Positions 7,774 through 15,188 are shown, numbered from the stretch's first letter. The stretch is DNA of 36,262 nt from Streptomyces sp. CBMA29 (GCF_014596445.1 NZ_MECL01000131.1:1-36262); one strand, 5' to 3'. Translations and numbers: made by a program. Notes: generated by a model from the sequence alone, not told the origin.

Positions 7774-8481
7774 ATGTCTGGTCGCGGGTTACGAGCGTCC
7801 GGTGTGGCGTTGGGGGTGATCGCCCTGCTGTCCGCCTGCTCCTCGGGCGGTTCCACGCACCGCCCCGCCGCCACCGACTCCGCCCGCGTCACCACCGAGG
7901 CGCCGCCCCCGGTCGGCAGCATCGAGCACCCCCGCCCGGTGGCGTGCGTCGAAGCCGTGCGCTCGCCTGGCGCCTCCGCCACCGGGGTGACCACGGGCAA
8001 CAGTCCCGCGAAATCCACTGCTACGACCACCAACATGCCCACCACTTCCTCTTCCTCGTCTTCCTCTTCCTCGTCTCCCGCCGCACCGGCCACCGCGAAG
8101 AACGATGTGACGGTGGGTCCCCTCACCTGGACCGGCCTGCGCGCCCTGACCGACGGCGACCAGAGCGGCCACGGCTACCACAACTCCGACGGCTGGCATT
8201 ACAAGGTCGCCGCCTCCATACGGACCGGGGCGACGGTCACTTTGACCATCGGCGCCGAGCAGCGGGCCAAGGCCGGACTGGAGTACGGCCGTGCCTTCGG
8301 GTCCACCCCGGCCCCCGCGATCACCTTCGACGCCTGCCCAACCCGGCCCACCGTCTTCATCGGCGGCTTCTTCGTCGCCGGTGACGGCCACGCCTGCGTC
8401 CCTGTGGACGTCCAGGTCGGCCAGGGCGCGCCGCAACGCGTGGTGATCTCCTTCTTCAACGGACAGTGCCCCGCTGCGTAG
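7774..8481 (+). CDS. Secreted lipoprotein with Ser/Thr-rich linker
   Basis: This 235-residue protein has a lipoprotein signal: basic start MSGRGLR, hydrophobic core and lipobox LLSAC followed by SSGGS. A disordered linker rich in Thr, Ser and Pro follows, including ten serines in a row. A folded domain of about 130 residues begins at VTVGPLTWTGLRAL and ends in VVISFFNGQCPAA. I choose ATG 7774 because GGGAG sits eight bases upstream; GTG 7765 and ATG 7768 lie in or too close to that site. The C-terminal domain resembles other Streptomyces proteins of unknown function. It probably sits on the outer face of the membrane. Two Cys residues in the domain (DACP and HACV) may pair. Confidence 0.82.
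   Translation: MSGRGLRASGVALGVIALLSACSSGGSTHRPAATDSARVTTEAPPPVGSIEHPRPVACVEAVRSPGASATGVTTGNSPAKSTATTTNMPTTSSSSSSSSSSPAAPATAKNDVTVGPLTWTGLRALTDGDQSGHGYHNSDGWHYKVAASIRTGATVTLTIGAEQRAKAGLEYGRAFGSTPAPAITFDACPTRPTVFIGGFFVAGDGHACVPVDVQVGQGAPQRVVISFFNGQCPAA
8046..8075 (+). repeat. 15-bp perfect tandem duplication in lipoprotein linker
   Basis: TTCCTCTTCCTCGTC occurs twice head to tail (8046-8060 and 8061-8075), a pure pyrimidine tract except for one G per unit. It encodes the polyserine part of the lipoprotein linker, so gain or loss of a unit changes linker length by five residues without a frameshift. Confidence 0.9.
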
Positions 8482-8490
8482 GCTGGGGTC

Positions 8491-8916
8491 ATGACCGAGC
8501 CGACGCCCGATCCCGCCGCCGCGAGCGAGCCCGCTCACGACCCCGAGCTCCTTCAGCTCGCCGCCCAGGTCTTCGACCTCGCCCGGCAGGGCGACACCGA
8601 CAAACTGGCCGCCTACATCGACGCCGGAGTCCCCGCGAATCTCACCAACGACCGCGGTGACACCCTGCTGATGCTCGCCGCCTACCACGGTCACGGGCGG
8701 ACCGTGCGGGCGCTGCTGGCCCGCGGCGCGGAGCCGGACCGTGCCAACGACCGTGGCCAGACCCCGCTGGCCGGTGCCGTCTTCAAGGGCGAGCAGGACG
8801 TCATCACCGCCCTGGTCGACGGCGGCGCCGACCCGGCCGCGGGCGTGCCGTCCGCGGTCGACACGGCCCGGATGTTCGGCAAGGACGAGCTGCTGAAGCT
8901 CTTCGGCGCCCAGTGA
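8491..8916 (+). CDS. Ankyrin-repeat protein
   Basis: This acidic 141-residue protein has three ankyrin repeats after an N-terminal capping helix (LLQLAAQVFDLARQGDTDKLAAYIDAGV). The repeats are seen as NDRGDTLLMLAAYHGHGRTVRALLARGAEP, NDRGQTPLAGAVFKGEQDVITALVDGGADP and a degenerate third. Such proteins are cytosolic binding modules. Bacterial ankyrin proteins of this size are known beside catalases, but no catalase is here. Its stop overlaps the start of the next gene in a GTGA arrangement, so the two are probably co-translated. It starts nine bases after the lipoprotein stop, so the three genes may form one operon. Confidence 0.93.
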   Translation: MTEPTPDPAAASEPAHDPELLQLAAQVFDLARQGDTDKLAAYIDAGVPANLTNDRGDTLLMLAAYHGHGRTVRALLARGAEPDRANDRGQTPLAGAVFKGEQDVITALVDGGADPAAGVPSAVDTARMFGKDELLKLFGAQ

Positions 8917-9290
8917 CCGCGGCGCCCCCACCAGACGCCGTGGGCGAGGACATCGCCAACCTCATCCCGGACGGTGTCGCCGACGGCCTGATACCAAGGG
9001 AGCCGCTGCCGGAGATCTCCGCCACCGTCATCGAGGGCTACCTGGCCGGTGCCCGCGATGCCGGGGCCGCTCTGGGCGAGGACGAGCTGCGCCGCTCGGT
9101 GGCCGCCGCGGGCGCCGCCACATACTGCTGGCTCGCTCCTCTGATGCTCACCCGCCTCGCCGTCGGCGGCCGGGTCGGCTCCGCCGCCTATGACGTGGAC
9201 CACGGCCCTCTGGCCGTACTCCGGCGCAGGACCGGCCTCTTCGAGCACCTGGTCTCCTGGTCGGAACAGATCCTCAGCCCCGCCCGCTGA
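8913..9290 (+). CDS. C-terminal fragment of an aminoglycoside-phosphotransferase-like protein
   Basis: This 125-residue protein starts at a GTG overlapping the ankyrin stop codon. From residue 10 onward it reads like the last third of actinobacterial APH-fold kinases: VGEDIANLIPDGVADGLIPREPLPE, then VIEGYLAGARDAG, and a WLAPLMLTRLA helix. The N-terminal ATP-binding lobe and the HxD catalytic loop are missing, so it cannot be a kinase by itself. The frame is intact and coupled to the ankyrin gene. It may be a remnant fused to a new translation start, or a small protein kept for another role. The family call is from recognition of the GEDxxNLIPD pattern and is moderate. Confidence 0.6.
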   Translation: MTAAPPPDAVGEDIANLIPDGVADGLIPREPLPEISATVIEGYLAGARDAGAALGEDELRRSVAAAGAATYCWLAPLMLTRLAVGGRVGSAAYDVDHGPLAVLRRRTGLFEHLVSWSEQILSPAR

Positions 9291-9376
9291 GAACTCTCCC
9301 GCAAAAGCCCCTCCCGGAAGTCCCCGACGAACGGGACCCCTTCCCCCAAGGGCGCCTGTCCGACGCCGGCCCCGCC

Positions 9377-10663
9377 CTAGCTGATGGCTTCCGTCCGCTC
9401 GGCCAGGCTGGTCGCGCCGCGCTCGGTCAGCGAGCCGTGCAGCCGCAGCCGGGATATGCCGCCGTCGGGGAAGATCTCGATCCGGACGTGAGTGGCCGGT
9501 ATCGGGTTGACCAGGAAGCGGTGCACGCTGTCCGGCTGGAGCTTGACCCGCGGCAGCAGCGCGATCCACTCGCCGTCCTCCCCGTCACGGACCGACAGCG
9601 TCGCCCAGCCCGCCGCGTTGCCCTTGAGATAGGCCGTGTCGATCTCGATGGCGCGGATCACGCCCTGGTCCACGAGCCGGTACTGGATCCAGTCGTTCCC
9701 GGTGTCACGGCGGCGGCGGGTCTCCCAGCCGTCGTCCATCTTGCGGGAGCGGCCGGGCAGGATGGTGTGCTCGGGCGGCGAGTAGAAACGGTCGGAGGCG
9801 TCCTCCACCGTGCCGCCGTTCTCCAGCGCCACCAGGTCGAAGGTGCCCAGCTCGGCGAGCCACCCCGGGTCGGGCGCCACCTCGCCGTAGACCCGCAGCC
9901 GGGCGATCCCCCCGTCGGGGTGCTGCCGCAGCCGCAGGTGGGTGAAGCGCCGCTCCACATGCACCGCGAACGCGTTCTCCGCGTGGCCGCCGACCGCCGT
10001 GCGCGGGACCAGTTCGGTCCACTCCACCGCTGGGTCGAGCAGATCCTCGGGCGCCGCCGACATCGAGTGCGCGGTGGCTTCCACCGACACCGCCTGCGGG
10101 TAATTGCCCCGGAAGTGCGCGGTGTCGATCACCAGGCCGCGGATCACGCCCGGCGCCCCCAGCCGTATCAGCGCCCAGTCGTGGTCGGCGGGATCGGGGT
10201 GCGGGACCTGCGCGGACGCCCCCCGCCTGCGCCGCGTCTCCCAGCCGTCCATGATCTTGCCCTTGTGTCCGAAGCGCTCGGGGTCGAAGACCGCGGGCCC
10301 GGCCACCAGCAGATTCTCCCGCTCGGCGAAGAACTCGTCATTGGCGGCGACCACCCCCGCGCCCAGCCTGCGGTCGGCCAGGTCCGCGAGTCCCGCGAAG
10401 GGCAGCTCCGCGCGGCGGTAGTCCGCGAAGGGGTTGCCGCCGCCGTAGGGAAGCGCGTCACCCGTGAAGGAGGTCAGGTCCGTAAAAGTGCCGGCCCCCG
10501 TCCCGCTCCCCGTCCCAGCCGCCCCGCCTGCCGCCCCGCCTGCCGCCGCGCCCGCCACCGCTTCCCCAGCCGGTGCCCTCCCCGGCCCCGGCCCCGATCC
10601 CGATCCCGATCCCGTCGTCCCATTCGTCTCTGTCGTCGCCTGATTCGTCTCTGTCGTCGTCAT
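9377..10663 (-). CDS. alc: Allantoicase
   Basis: Allantoicase hydrolyses allantoate to ureidoglycolate and urea in purine catabolism. The protein shows the two-fold internal repeat of the family. The first module has FGHKGKIMDGWETRRRR, VIDTAHFRGNYPQ and THLRLRQHPDGGIARLRVYGEV. The second has RSRKMDDGWETRRRRDTGNDW, EIDTAYLKGNAAG and THVRIEIFPDGGISRLRLHGSL. Residues 1 to about 64 are an unusual low-complexity extension rich in Thr, Gly, Ala and Pro (TGSGSGSGPGPG, then an Ala/Gly run), making it 428 residues against roughly 340-380 in the family. An in-frame GTG does not offer a clearly better start. The LysR gene lies just upstream on the same strand. No allantoinase gene is in the window. Confidence 0.96.
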   Translation of the reverse strand: MTTTETNQATTETNGTTGSGSGSGPGPGRAPAGEAVAGAAAGGAAGGAAGTGSGTGAGTFTDLTSFTGDALPYGGGNPFADYRRAELPFAGLADLADRRLGAGVVAANDEFFAERENLLVAGPAVFDPERFGHKGKIMDGWETRRRRGASAQVPHPDPADHDWALIRLGAPGVIRGLVIDTAHFRGNYPQAVSVEATAHSMSAAPEDLLDPAVEWTELVPRTAVGGHAENAFAVHVERRFTHLRLRQHPDGGIARLRVYGEVAPDPGWLAELGTFDLVALENGGTVEDASDRFYSPPEHTILPGRSRKMDDGWETRRRRDTGNDWIQYRLVDQGVIRAIEIDTAYLKGNAAGWATLSVRDGEDGEWIALLPRVKLQPDSVHRFLVNPIPATHVRIEIFPDGGISRLRLHGSLTERGATSLAERTEAIS

Positions 10664-10708
10664 GCCTCTACTCTCGGCCGACCCGACCCTTCACGTCCAT
10701 CGAAACTT

Positions 10709-10727
10709 ACTGAAGCCATTGTTCAGT
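10709..10727. promoter_or_regulatory. Inverted repeat upstream of allantoicase (candidate LysR operator)
   Basis: ACTGAA (10709-10714) and TTCAGT (10722-10727) form a perfect 6-bp inverted repeat with a 7-base spacer. It overlaps the LysR stop codon and lies about 46 bases upstream of the allantoicase start. The right half contains ATTGTTCAG, which nearly matches ATTGTTTAG in front of the LysR gene. Confidence 0.45.
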
Positions 10728-11646
10728 CCAACTGCATGGTCGGGTCCAGCTCCGCGGCCTGCCGCAGCGCCCCCATCGTCCGCCGCAGCAGCGGGGCCTC
10801 CTCCGAGCCGCCGCGCACCGCGCCCACGATCCGGCGCCGCGGCCGGTCCACGTCCAGCGGCCGTACCGCGAGATCCTGGGTCAGGGCGCCGGACGCGGAC
10901 ATCCGCGGCACCAGCGCGATCCCCATTCCTGCCGCGACCAGGGCGAAGATCGCGGGCCAGTCGGCGGCGGCGTGCGCCTGCTCCGGCACGAATCCGGCCT
11001 CGGCGCAGGCCGCCAGGGTGATCTCGCGCCACGGCCCGCGACTGCCGAAGATCCACGGGTCCTCGGCGAGCTGGGCCAGTCGCAGCCCCGGCGCGGCGGC
11101 CAGCGGATGCGTCGCGGGCAGCGCGATGTCCAGCGGGTCGGTGAGCAGCGGGGCGATCACGAAGCGCGTGTCGCGGGCCGTCGGCGCGTCCACGGCCAGC
11201 GACAACGCGAGATCGACGTCACCGGCGGCCAGCTCCTCGTACACCTCGGCGGCCTCCGCCTCGCGCACCGAGAAGGTGATGCCGGGCGCGTCGCGGCGCA
11301 GCAGCCGGGCGGCGGGCACCACCAGGCGCGTGATGGACGTGGCGATGGCGCCGACCTTCACGACGCCCACCTCGCCCTGCGCGTACCCGTCGAGTTCGGC
11401 GCCCGCGCGTTCGAGCTGCGCGAAGACGACCTCGGCGTGTCTGAGCAGGACGTGCGCGGCGCCGGTCAGCCGCACGCCGCGACCGCGCGCCTCCATCACC
11501 GGCGTGCCGATCTGCTTGGAGAGCGCGGCCAGTTGCTGCGAGACGGCCGACGGGGTCATCCGCAGCGCGCCCGCGGCGGCCGTGACCGTACCGGTGTCGC
11601 GCAACGCGCGGAGGATGTGCAGCTTGCGGAGATCCCAGTCCTTCAT
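10723..11646 (-). CDS. LysR-family transcriptional regulator
   Basis: This 307-residue regulator has the N-terminal winged helix-turn-helix of the LysR family: LRKLHILRALRDTGTVTAAAGALRMTPSAVSQQLAALSKQIG at about residues 5-48, followed by VRLTGAAHVLLRHAE. A periplasmic-binding-like effector domain fills residues 90-300 (KVGAIATSI, LVAAGMGIALVPRM). It lies 59 bases upstream of allantoicase on the same strand, and a near-identical motif occurs before each gene, so control of allantoicase and of itself is likely. The effector could be a purine breakdown product; that is inference from the neighbour. Confidence 0.95.
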   Translation of the reverse strand: MKDWDLRKLHILRALRDTGTVTAAAGALRMTPSAVSQQLAALSKQIGTPVMEARGRGVRLTGAAHVLLRHAEVVFAQLERAGAELDGYAQGEVGVVKVGAIATSITRLVVPAARLLRRDAPGITFSVREAEAAEVYEELAAGDVDLALSLAVDAPTARDTRFVIAPLLTDPLDIALPATHPLAAAPGLRLAQLAEDPWIFGSRGPWREITLAACAEAGFVPEQAHAAADWPAIFALVAAGMGIALVPRMSASGALTQDLAVRPLDVDRPRRRIVGAVRGGSEEAPLLRRTMGALRQAAELDPTMQLD

Positions 11647-11655
11647 GCAGTCAGC

Positions 11656-11664
11656 CTAAACAAT
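11656..11664 (-). promoter_or_regulatory. ATTGTTTAG box before the LysR gene
   Basis: Read on the minus strand, ATTGTTTAG lies ten bases before the LysR start codon. It differs in one base from ATTGTTCAG at 10718-10726 upstream of allantoicase. A regulator of this family usually binds its own promoter, so these may be half-sites for the same protein. The short distance would suit autorepression. Confidence 0.35.
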
Positions 11665-11714
11665 CCTGGCCCGATACCCCGGCTCAAACAGAACGGTACG
11701 GGGGACGCGGGAAT

Positions 11715-11775
11715 CGTACGAGGCGCCCGTACGCGCCGGGGGGGACGTACGAGGCGCCCCGTACGTGCCCCCCCG
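11715..11775. terminator. Duplicated hairpin between AraC and LysR genes
   Basis: A block starting CGTACGAGGCGCCC occurs at 11715-11733 and again at 11746-11765. The second copy is the core of a long hairpin: GGGGGGGACGTACG (11738-11751) pairs with CGTACGT (11760-11766) plus CCCCCCC (11768-11774), with one bulged G and an 8-base loop. No U-run follows. It lies downstream of the AraC gene and upstream of the LysR gene, both on the minus strand, so transcription termination or separation of the two units is the likely role. Confidence 0.55.
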
Positions 11776-11802
11776 AAGGCCCCGGCAAGGCCGCCGGACA
11801 GG

Positions 11803-12855
11803 TCAGGACGCCGCGCTCCCCTCCGCCGCCACACCCTCGCGGTGCTGCTGCGGGCTGATGCCGCGTACGCGCTTGAAGGCGGCGCTGAGCGCGAAGGGGC
11901 TGCCGTACCCCACTTTGCGGGCGACGGCGCCAATGGTGGCGTCCGGCTCACGCAGCAGGTCGGCGGCCAGGGAGAGCCGCCAGTTGGTCAGGTACGACAT
12001 GGGCGGTTCGCCGACGAGATCGGTGAAGCGGCGGCCGAGGGCGGCGCGGGAGACGCCGGTCCTGGCGGCCAGCGCGGCGACCGTCCACGGGTGCGCGGGG
12101 TCGTCGTGCAGCAGGCGCAGCGCGGGACCGACGACCGGGTCGCTCTGGGCGACGTACCAGGCGGGCGCACCGGCCTCGGGGCGGGAGAACCAGGCGCGCA
12201 GCACCGCGATCAGCAGCAGGTCGAGGAGCCGGTCGAGGACGACCTCCTGCCCCGGCTCGTCCCTGACGATCTCCTCGCAGAGCAGCGCGGGCAGCGGACT
12301 GGCCCAGGCGTCGCCCGGCATGACCAGGACGTGCGGCAGCGCGGACAGCAGCCGCTGGCTGATCTCGCCGCGCATCTGATACGTCCCGGTGATCATCACC
12401 ACGGAGTCCTCGGCACTCCCGGAACCGCCCTGCCCCGCACCGGCGACGACGGCTCCCGCCACGGACCGCACCGGACCCGGCGCCCCGACCGTACCCACCG
12501 CCTCGGGCGGCACGTCACCCCACGTCCGCACCCCCAGGTCCATCTCCTCGCACAGCTCGACGCCCTGTGGGGTCGCGGAGACCTGTCCGGGATGAATGAC
12601 GATCTGCGGCTCGGTGGCCGGCGCGTCCGCGACCGTGTACGGCTCCGGGCCGCGGATCACCGCGATGTCACCGGGGCACAGCCGCACGGGGTCGCCCTTG
12701 TCCGGCACCACCCAGCCGTCGCCGCGCACCATCAGGGCCAGCGTCAGCGGCGCCCGGTCCTCGATCCGCAGCGACCAGGGCGGGGTGAGGATCGACCGCA
12801 GCAGGAAGGCGCCTCTGGCCCGCGGCCCGTCCAGCAGATTCGCCAGTGCGTCCAT
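11803..12855 (-). CDS. AraC-family transcriptional regulator with N-terminal cupin
   Basis: This 350-residue protein has an N-terminal cupin-like sensor (residues 1-170, with LALMVRGDGWVVPDKGDPVRLCPGDIAVIRGPEPY). The C-terminal AraC/XylS DNA-binding domain contains two helix-turn-helix units: WTVAALAARTGVSRAALGRRFTDLVGEPPMSYLTNWRLSLAADLL and IGAVARKVGYGSPFALSAAFKRVRGISPQQHR. It is divergent from the DUF1772 gene, the usual arrangement for a regulator and its target. The sensor is of the type thought to bind a small molecule; the ligand is unknown. Confidence 0.95.
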   Translation of the reverse strand: MDALANLLDGPRARGAFLLRSILTPPWSLRIEDRAPLTLALMVRGDGWVVPDKGDPVRLCPGDIAVIRGPEPYTVADAPATEPQIVIHPGQVSATPQGVELCEEMDLGVRTWGDVPPEAVGTVGAPGPVRSVAGAVVAGAGQGGSGSAEDSVVMITGTYQMRGEISQRLLSALPHVLVMPGDAWASPLPALLCEEIVRDEPGQEVVLDRLLDLLLIAVLRAWFSRPEAGAPAWYVAQSDPVVGPALRLLHDDPAHPWTVAALAARTGVSRAALGRRFTDLVGEPPMSYLTNWRLSLAADLLREPDATIGAVARKVGYGSPFALSAAFKRVRGISPQQHREGVAAEGSAAS

Positions 12856-12982
12856 GCGCCCAGCCTAGGACTGGACGCCCGCGCATGGGGGTGAGCTTTT
12901 CGACGATGGTCCCGCGACCCGCCCCGCCGTTTCACTGAGGCCATGACACCGAACGCGCACACCGCGCCCCGCGACCGGACAC

Positions 12983-13030
12983 CTCAGTGGGCACCTCGTT
13001 GGGCACCTCAGCAGCCACCTCAGCAGCCAC
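12983..13030. repeat. 12-bp imperfect tandem repeat, four copies
   Basis: Four 12-base units follow each other: CTCAGTGGGCAC, CTCGTTGGGCAC and two exact CTCAGCAGCCAC. They lie in the 396-base gap between the AraC and DUF1772 genes. The same frame as DUF1772 is open from an ATG at 12943, which would make them a Pro/Gln/Trp tetrapeptide repeat. The A/T-rich third positions there argue against translation. I see no other gene in this gap. Confidence 0.8.
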
Positions 13031-13251
13031 CTCCGCGGAATCCGCACCAGCGGCAGTACGCGGCGCGGCCGTACGGTACGCCGCCGCCTCAGCCGATGTC
13101 CGGCGACGCTGCGCCGGACCCGAATCGGCAGCCGCGCCGGGAGCAGCCGCTCCCGCAGGACCGCTCCGGCCGGGACCGCCAACCCGCCCGCCGGCGCCCC
13201 GAGTCGGGCCGGAACCCGACCGCTCGTCCCCGAGGATCCGAAGGAGTTGCC

Positions 13252-13746
13252 ATGTCCGGCGACATCCGCAGTCTCGTGCTGCTCGCCGCCACGCTCGCCA
13301 CCGGCCTGATGGCGGGCCTGTACTTCGCCTTCTCCGTCGCCGTCATGCCGGGCCTCGCCGCCTCGGACGACCGGACGTTCGTGGAGGCCATGCAACGCGT
13401 CAACGTGGCCATACTCAACGGCTGGTTCAGCCTCGCCTTCGGCGGCGCCCTGATCCTGGGCGGGATCGCCGCGGCGCTGCACTGGCGTGGCGACGGACGG
13501 CCCGCGCTGCCGTGGATCATCGCCGGCGTGGTCCTCTACGCCGCCTCGCTCGTCGTCACCATGGGGTTCAACGTCCCGCTCAACGACAGACTCGCCGCCG
13601 CGGGCGACCCGTCGAAGATCCACGAACTCGCCGCCGTCCGCGAGCAGTTCGAGTCCGCCTGGCTGCGCTGGAACGTCGCCCGCGTCCTGACCACGACCGC
13701 CGCGCTCGGCTGCCTGGCCTGGGCCCTGCGGCTGGGCCGGGCATGA
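13252..13746 (+). CDS. DUF1772 (anthrone oxygenase-like) membrane protein
   Basis: This 164-residue integral membrane protein has four hydrophobic segments, at about 8-28, 58-74, 82-102 and 142-160. The family signature is visible: LYFAFSVAVMPGL near the start, then FNVPLNDRLAAAGDP and FESAWLRWNVARVLTTTAAL. Members are related to fungal anthrone oxygenases, but most bacterial ones have no known substrate. I start at ATG 13252 because AAGGAG lies six bases upstream. The frame is open back to an ATG at 12943, but that part is Pro/Gln/Arg-rich with atypical codon use. The divergent AraC regulator probably controls it. Confidence 0.9.
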   Translation: MSGDIRSLVLLAATLATGLMAGLYFAFSVAVMPGLAASDDRTFVEAMQRVNVAILNGWFSLAFGGALILGGIAAALHWRGDGRPALPWIIAGVVLYAASLVVTMGFNVPLNDRLAAAGDPSKIHELAAVREQFESAWLRWNVARVLTTTAALGCLAWALRLGRA

Positions 13747-13775
13747 CCCCCGCCGGGCCGACCGGCGAACGGCGT

Positions 13776-13791
13776 ACGGCCTCGCGGCCGT
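13776..13791. terminator. Hairpin between convergent genes
   Basis: ACGGCC and GGCCGT form a perfect 6-bp stem with a TCGC loop in the 72-base gap between the convergent DUF1772 and TmrB-like genes. It probably serves both strands. No U-tract is seen, as is usual in high-GC actinomycetes. Confidence 0.5.
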
Positions 13792-13818
13792 TACCGCCCA
13801 TGATCCGCCGGACCCGCC

Positions 13819-14337
13819 CTAGGCCGACACCGCAGCCGCGATCCGCCGCGCCACCTCGTCGGGGGCGACATCCACCGTTTCGACGATCTCGCCCTCCTCG
13901 CGCAGCCAGGGCAGGGCGTCGGCGTACGGGGCGACGTGGTCGTGCCGCCACCGCCTGATGCCGATCCCCTCGGGATCGCTGTCGATCCGCGCCGCGAGTG
14001 TCAACGGGGCGGCGTGCAGGACGAAGTGCCGCAGCGGAATGCCGGACTTCGCGAGCCCGTCCCGCAGTTCGATCCAGTACGCCCGCACCAGCACCGACTG
14101 CGGTACGACCAGCGTCCCGCCGACGTAACCGAGGATCTGCGCCGCCGTCTCGACCACGAGCGCGCGCCACGGCGGATGGTCCTGGAAGTCGGCGACGGGG
14201 ACCGAGGCGAGAACGGGGCGCAGCATGTAGCCGACCGTCTCGGAGTCGAAGATCCGTGCGTCGGGGAGGAGTTCGGTGAGCAGCCGGGACGTCGTGGTCT
14301 TACCGACGCCGAAGGTGCCGTTGAGCCACACGATCAT
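13819..14337 (-). CDS. TmrB-like P-loop nucleotide-binding protein
   Basis: This 172-residue protein opens with MIVWLNGTFGVGKTTTSRLL, a Walker A motif at residues 7-15, as in the tunicamycin-resistance protein TmrB and related small P-loop proteins. The rest fits: IFDSETVGYMLRP, then a central helix pair and RHFVLHAAPLTLAARIDSD. The protein is cytosolic and likely binds ATP. A resistance or small-molecule kinase role is possible but not shown. I start at ATG 14337; ATG 14349 four codons earlier is also possible, and neither has a clear ribosome binding site. The longer open frame to 15294 is a shadow of the enoyl-CoA hydratase. Confidence 0.85.
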   Translation of the reverse strand: MIVWLNGTFGVGKTTTSRLLTELLPDARIFDSETVGYMLRPVLASVPVADFQDHPPWRALVVETAAQILGYVGGTLVVPQSVLVRAYWIELRDGLAKSGIPLRHFVLHAAPLTLAARIDSDPEGIGIRRWRHDHVAPYADALPWLREEGEIVETVDVAPDEVARRIAAAVSA

Positions 14338-14429
14338 GCCCGCGAGCATAACGGGCACGCGGGAGGCCGTCCGGGACCCCAACAGCCCTGCGGCGCCCGG
14401 CGCGTATCGCCGAGGGAGGGCGTTCGGCG

Positions 14430-15188
14430 TCAGGTGAACGATCCGTGGCGGCCCTCGCCGGAGGCGAAGCGGGAGGCGCCCGCTGCCGCCTCGGCCAGGG
14501 AGATCCGGCCGTGGGCCAACTCCACGGCCAGGGCGGCCTCTTCGGGCAGACCTTCCTGCTCCAGCAGGGAGAGCCGGTCCTCGCGCAGGCAGGTCCGGGG
14601 GAAGGCGGCGATCTCGGCCGCGAGTCGCTCGGCGGCGGCGCGGGCGGTACCGGGCGGGACGACGCGGTCGACGAGGCCGATGGCGAGGGCTTCCGCCGCG
14701 TCGACCGGGCGGCCGGTGAGGACGAGGTCCATCGCCCGGCCCGCGCCGATCAGCCGGGGCAGCCGTACGGTGCCGCCGTCGATCAACGGCACGCCCCAGC
14801 GGCGGCAGAAGACGCCGAACACGGCGTCCTCCTCGGCGACGCGGAGGTCGCACCAGAGCGCGAGTTCGAGGCCGCCCGCGACGGCGTGCCCGGACACGGC
14901 GGCGATCACCGGTTTCCCGAGCCGCATACGGGTCGGCCCCATCGGACCGTCGCCGTCGTCGGCGACGGTGTTGCCGCGTGCGGTGCCGATCGCTTTGAGG
15001 TCCGCGCCCGCACAGAAGGCGCCGCCCTCGCCCCAGAGGACGGCGACGGCCGCCTCCTCGTCCGCGTCGAAGGCGCGGAAAGCGTCCGCGAGCGCGGCAG
15101 CCGTGGGCCCGTCCACCGCGTTGCGCGCCTCCGGCCTGGACAGCACCACGGTGGTGACGGCGCCTTCGCGCTCGCTGCGTACGGACAT
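14430..15188 (-). CDS. Enoyl-CoA hydratase/isomerase (crotonase family)
   Basis: This 252-residue protein is of normal family length. Oxyanion-hole segments are seen as WGEGGAFCAGADLKAIG and VSGHAVAGGLELALWCDLRVA. The catalytic region reads FGVFCRRWGVPLIDGGTVRLPRLIG, so the usual catalytic Glu pair of true hydratases is not in the standard place; an Asp is present instead. It may therefore catalyse another crotonase reaction. The start is ATG 15188 after GGAAGG; upstream ATGs at 15232-15248 belong to a tandem repeat. It stands alone, 92 bases from the TmrB-like gene on the same strand. Confidence 0.92.
   Translation of the reverse strand: MSVRSEREGAVTTVVLSRPEARNAVDGPTAAALADAFRAFDADEEAAVAVLWGEGGAFCAGADLKAIGTARGNTVADDGDGPMGPTRMRLGKPVIAAVSGHAVAGGLELALWCDLRVAEEDAVFGVFCRRWGVPLIDGGTVRLPRLIGAGRAMDLVLTGRPVDAAEALAIGLVDRVVPPGTARAAAERLAAEIAAFPRTCLREDRLSLLEQEGLPEEAALAVELAHGRISLAEAAAGASRFASGEGRHGSFT

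Noticed and set aside
6666..8126. Upstream open extension of the DUF5107 frame (487 codons)
   Set aside because: It runs antisense through the MDMPI and lipoprotein genes, has shadow composition, and TTG 6665 has a proper ribosome binding site.
7765..8916. Lipoprotein and ankyrin genes as a toxin-immunity pair
   Set aside because: The lipoprotein has no toxin domain and the ankyrin protein no known immunity features; proximity alone is not enough.
12983..13030. CRISPR-like array
   Set aside because: The units are 12 bases without spacers; none of the repeats in the window has repeat-spacer architecture.
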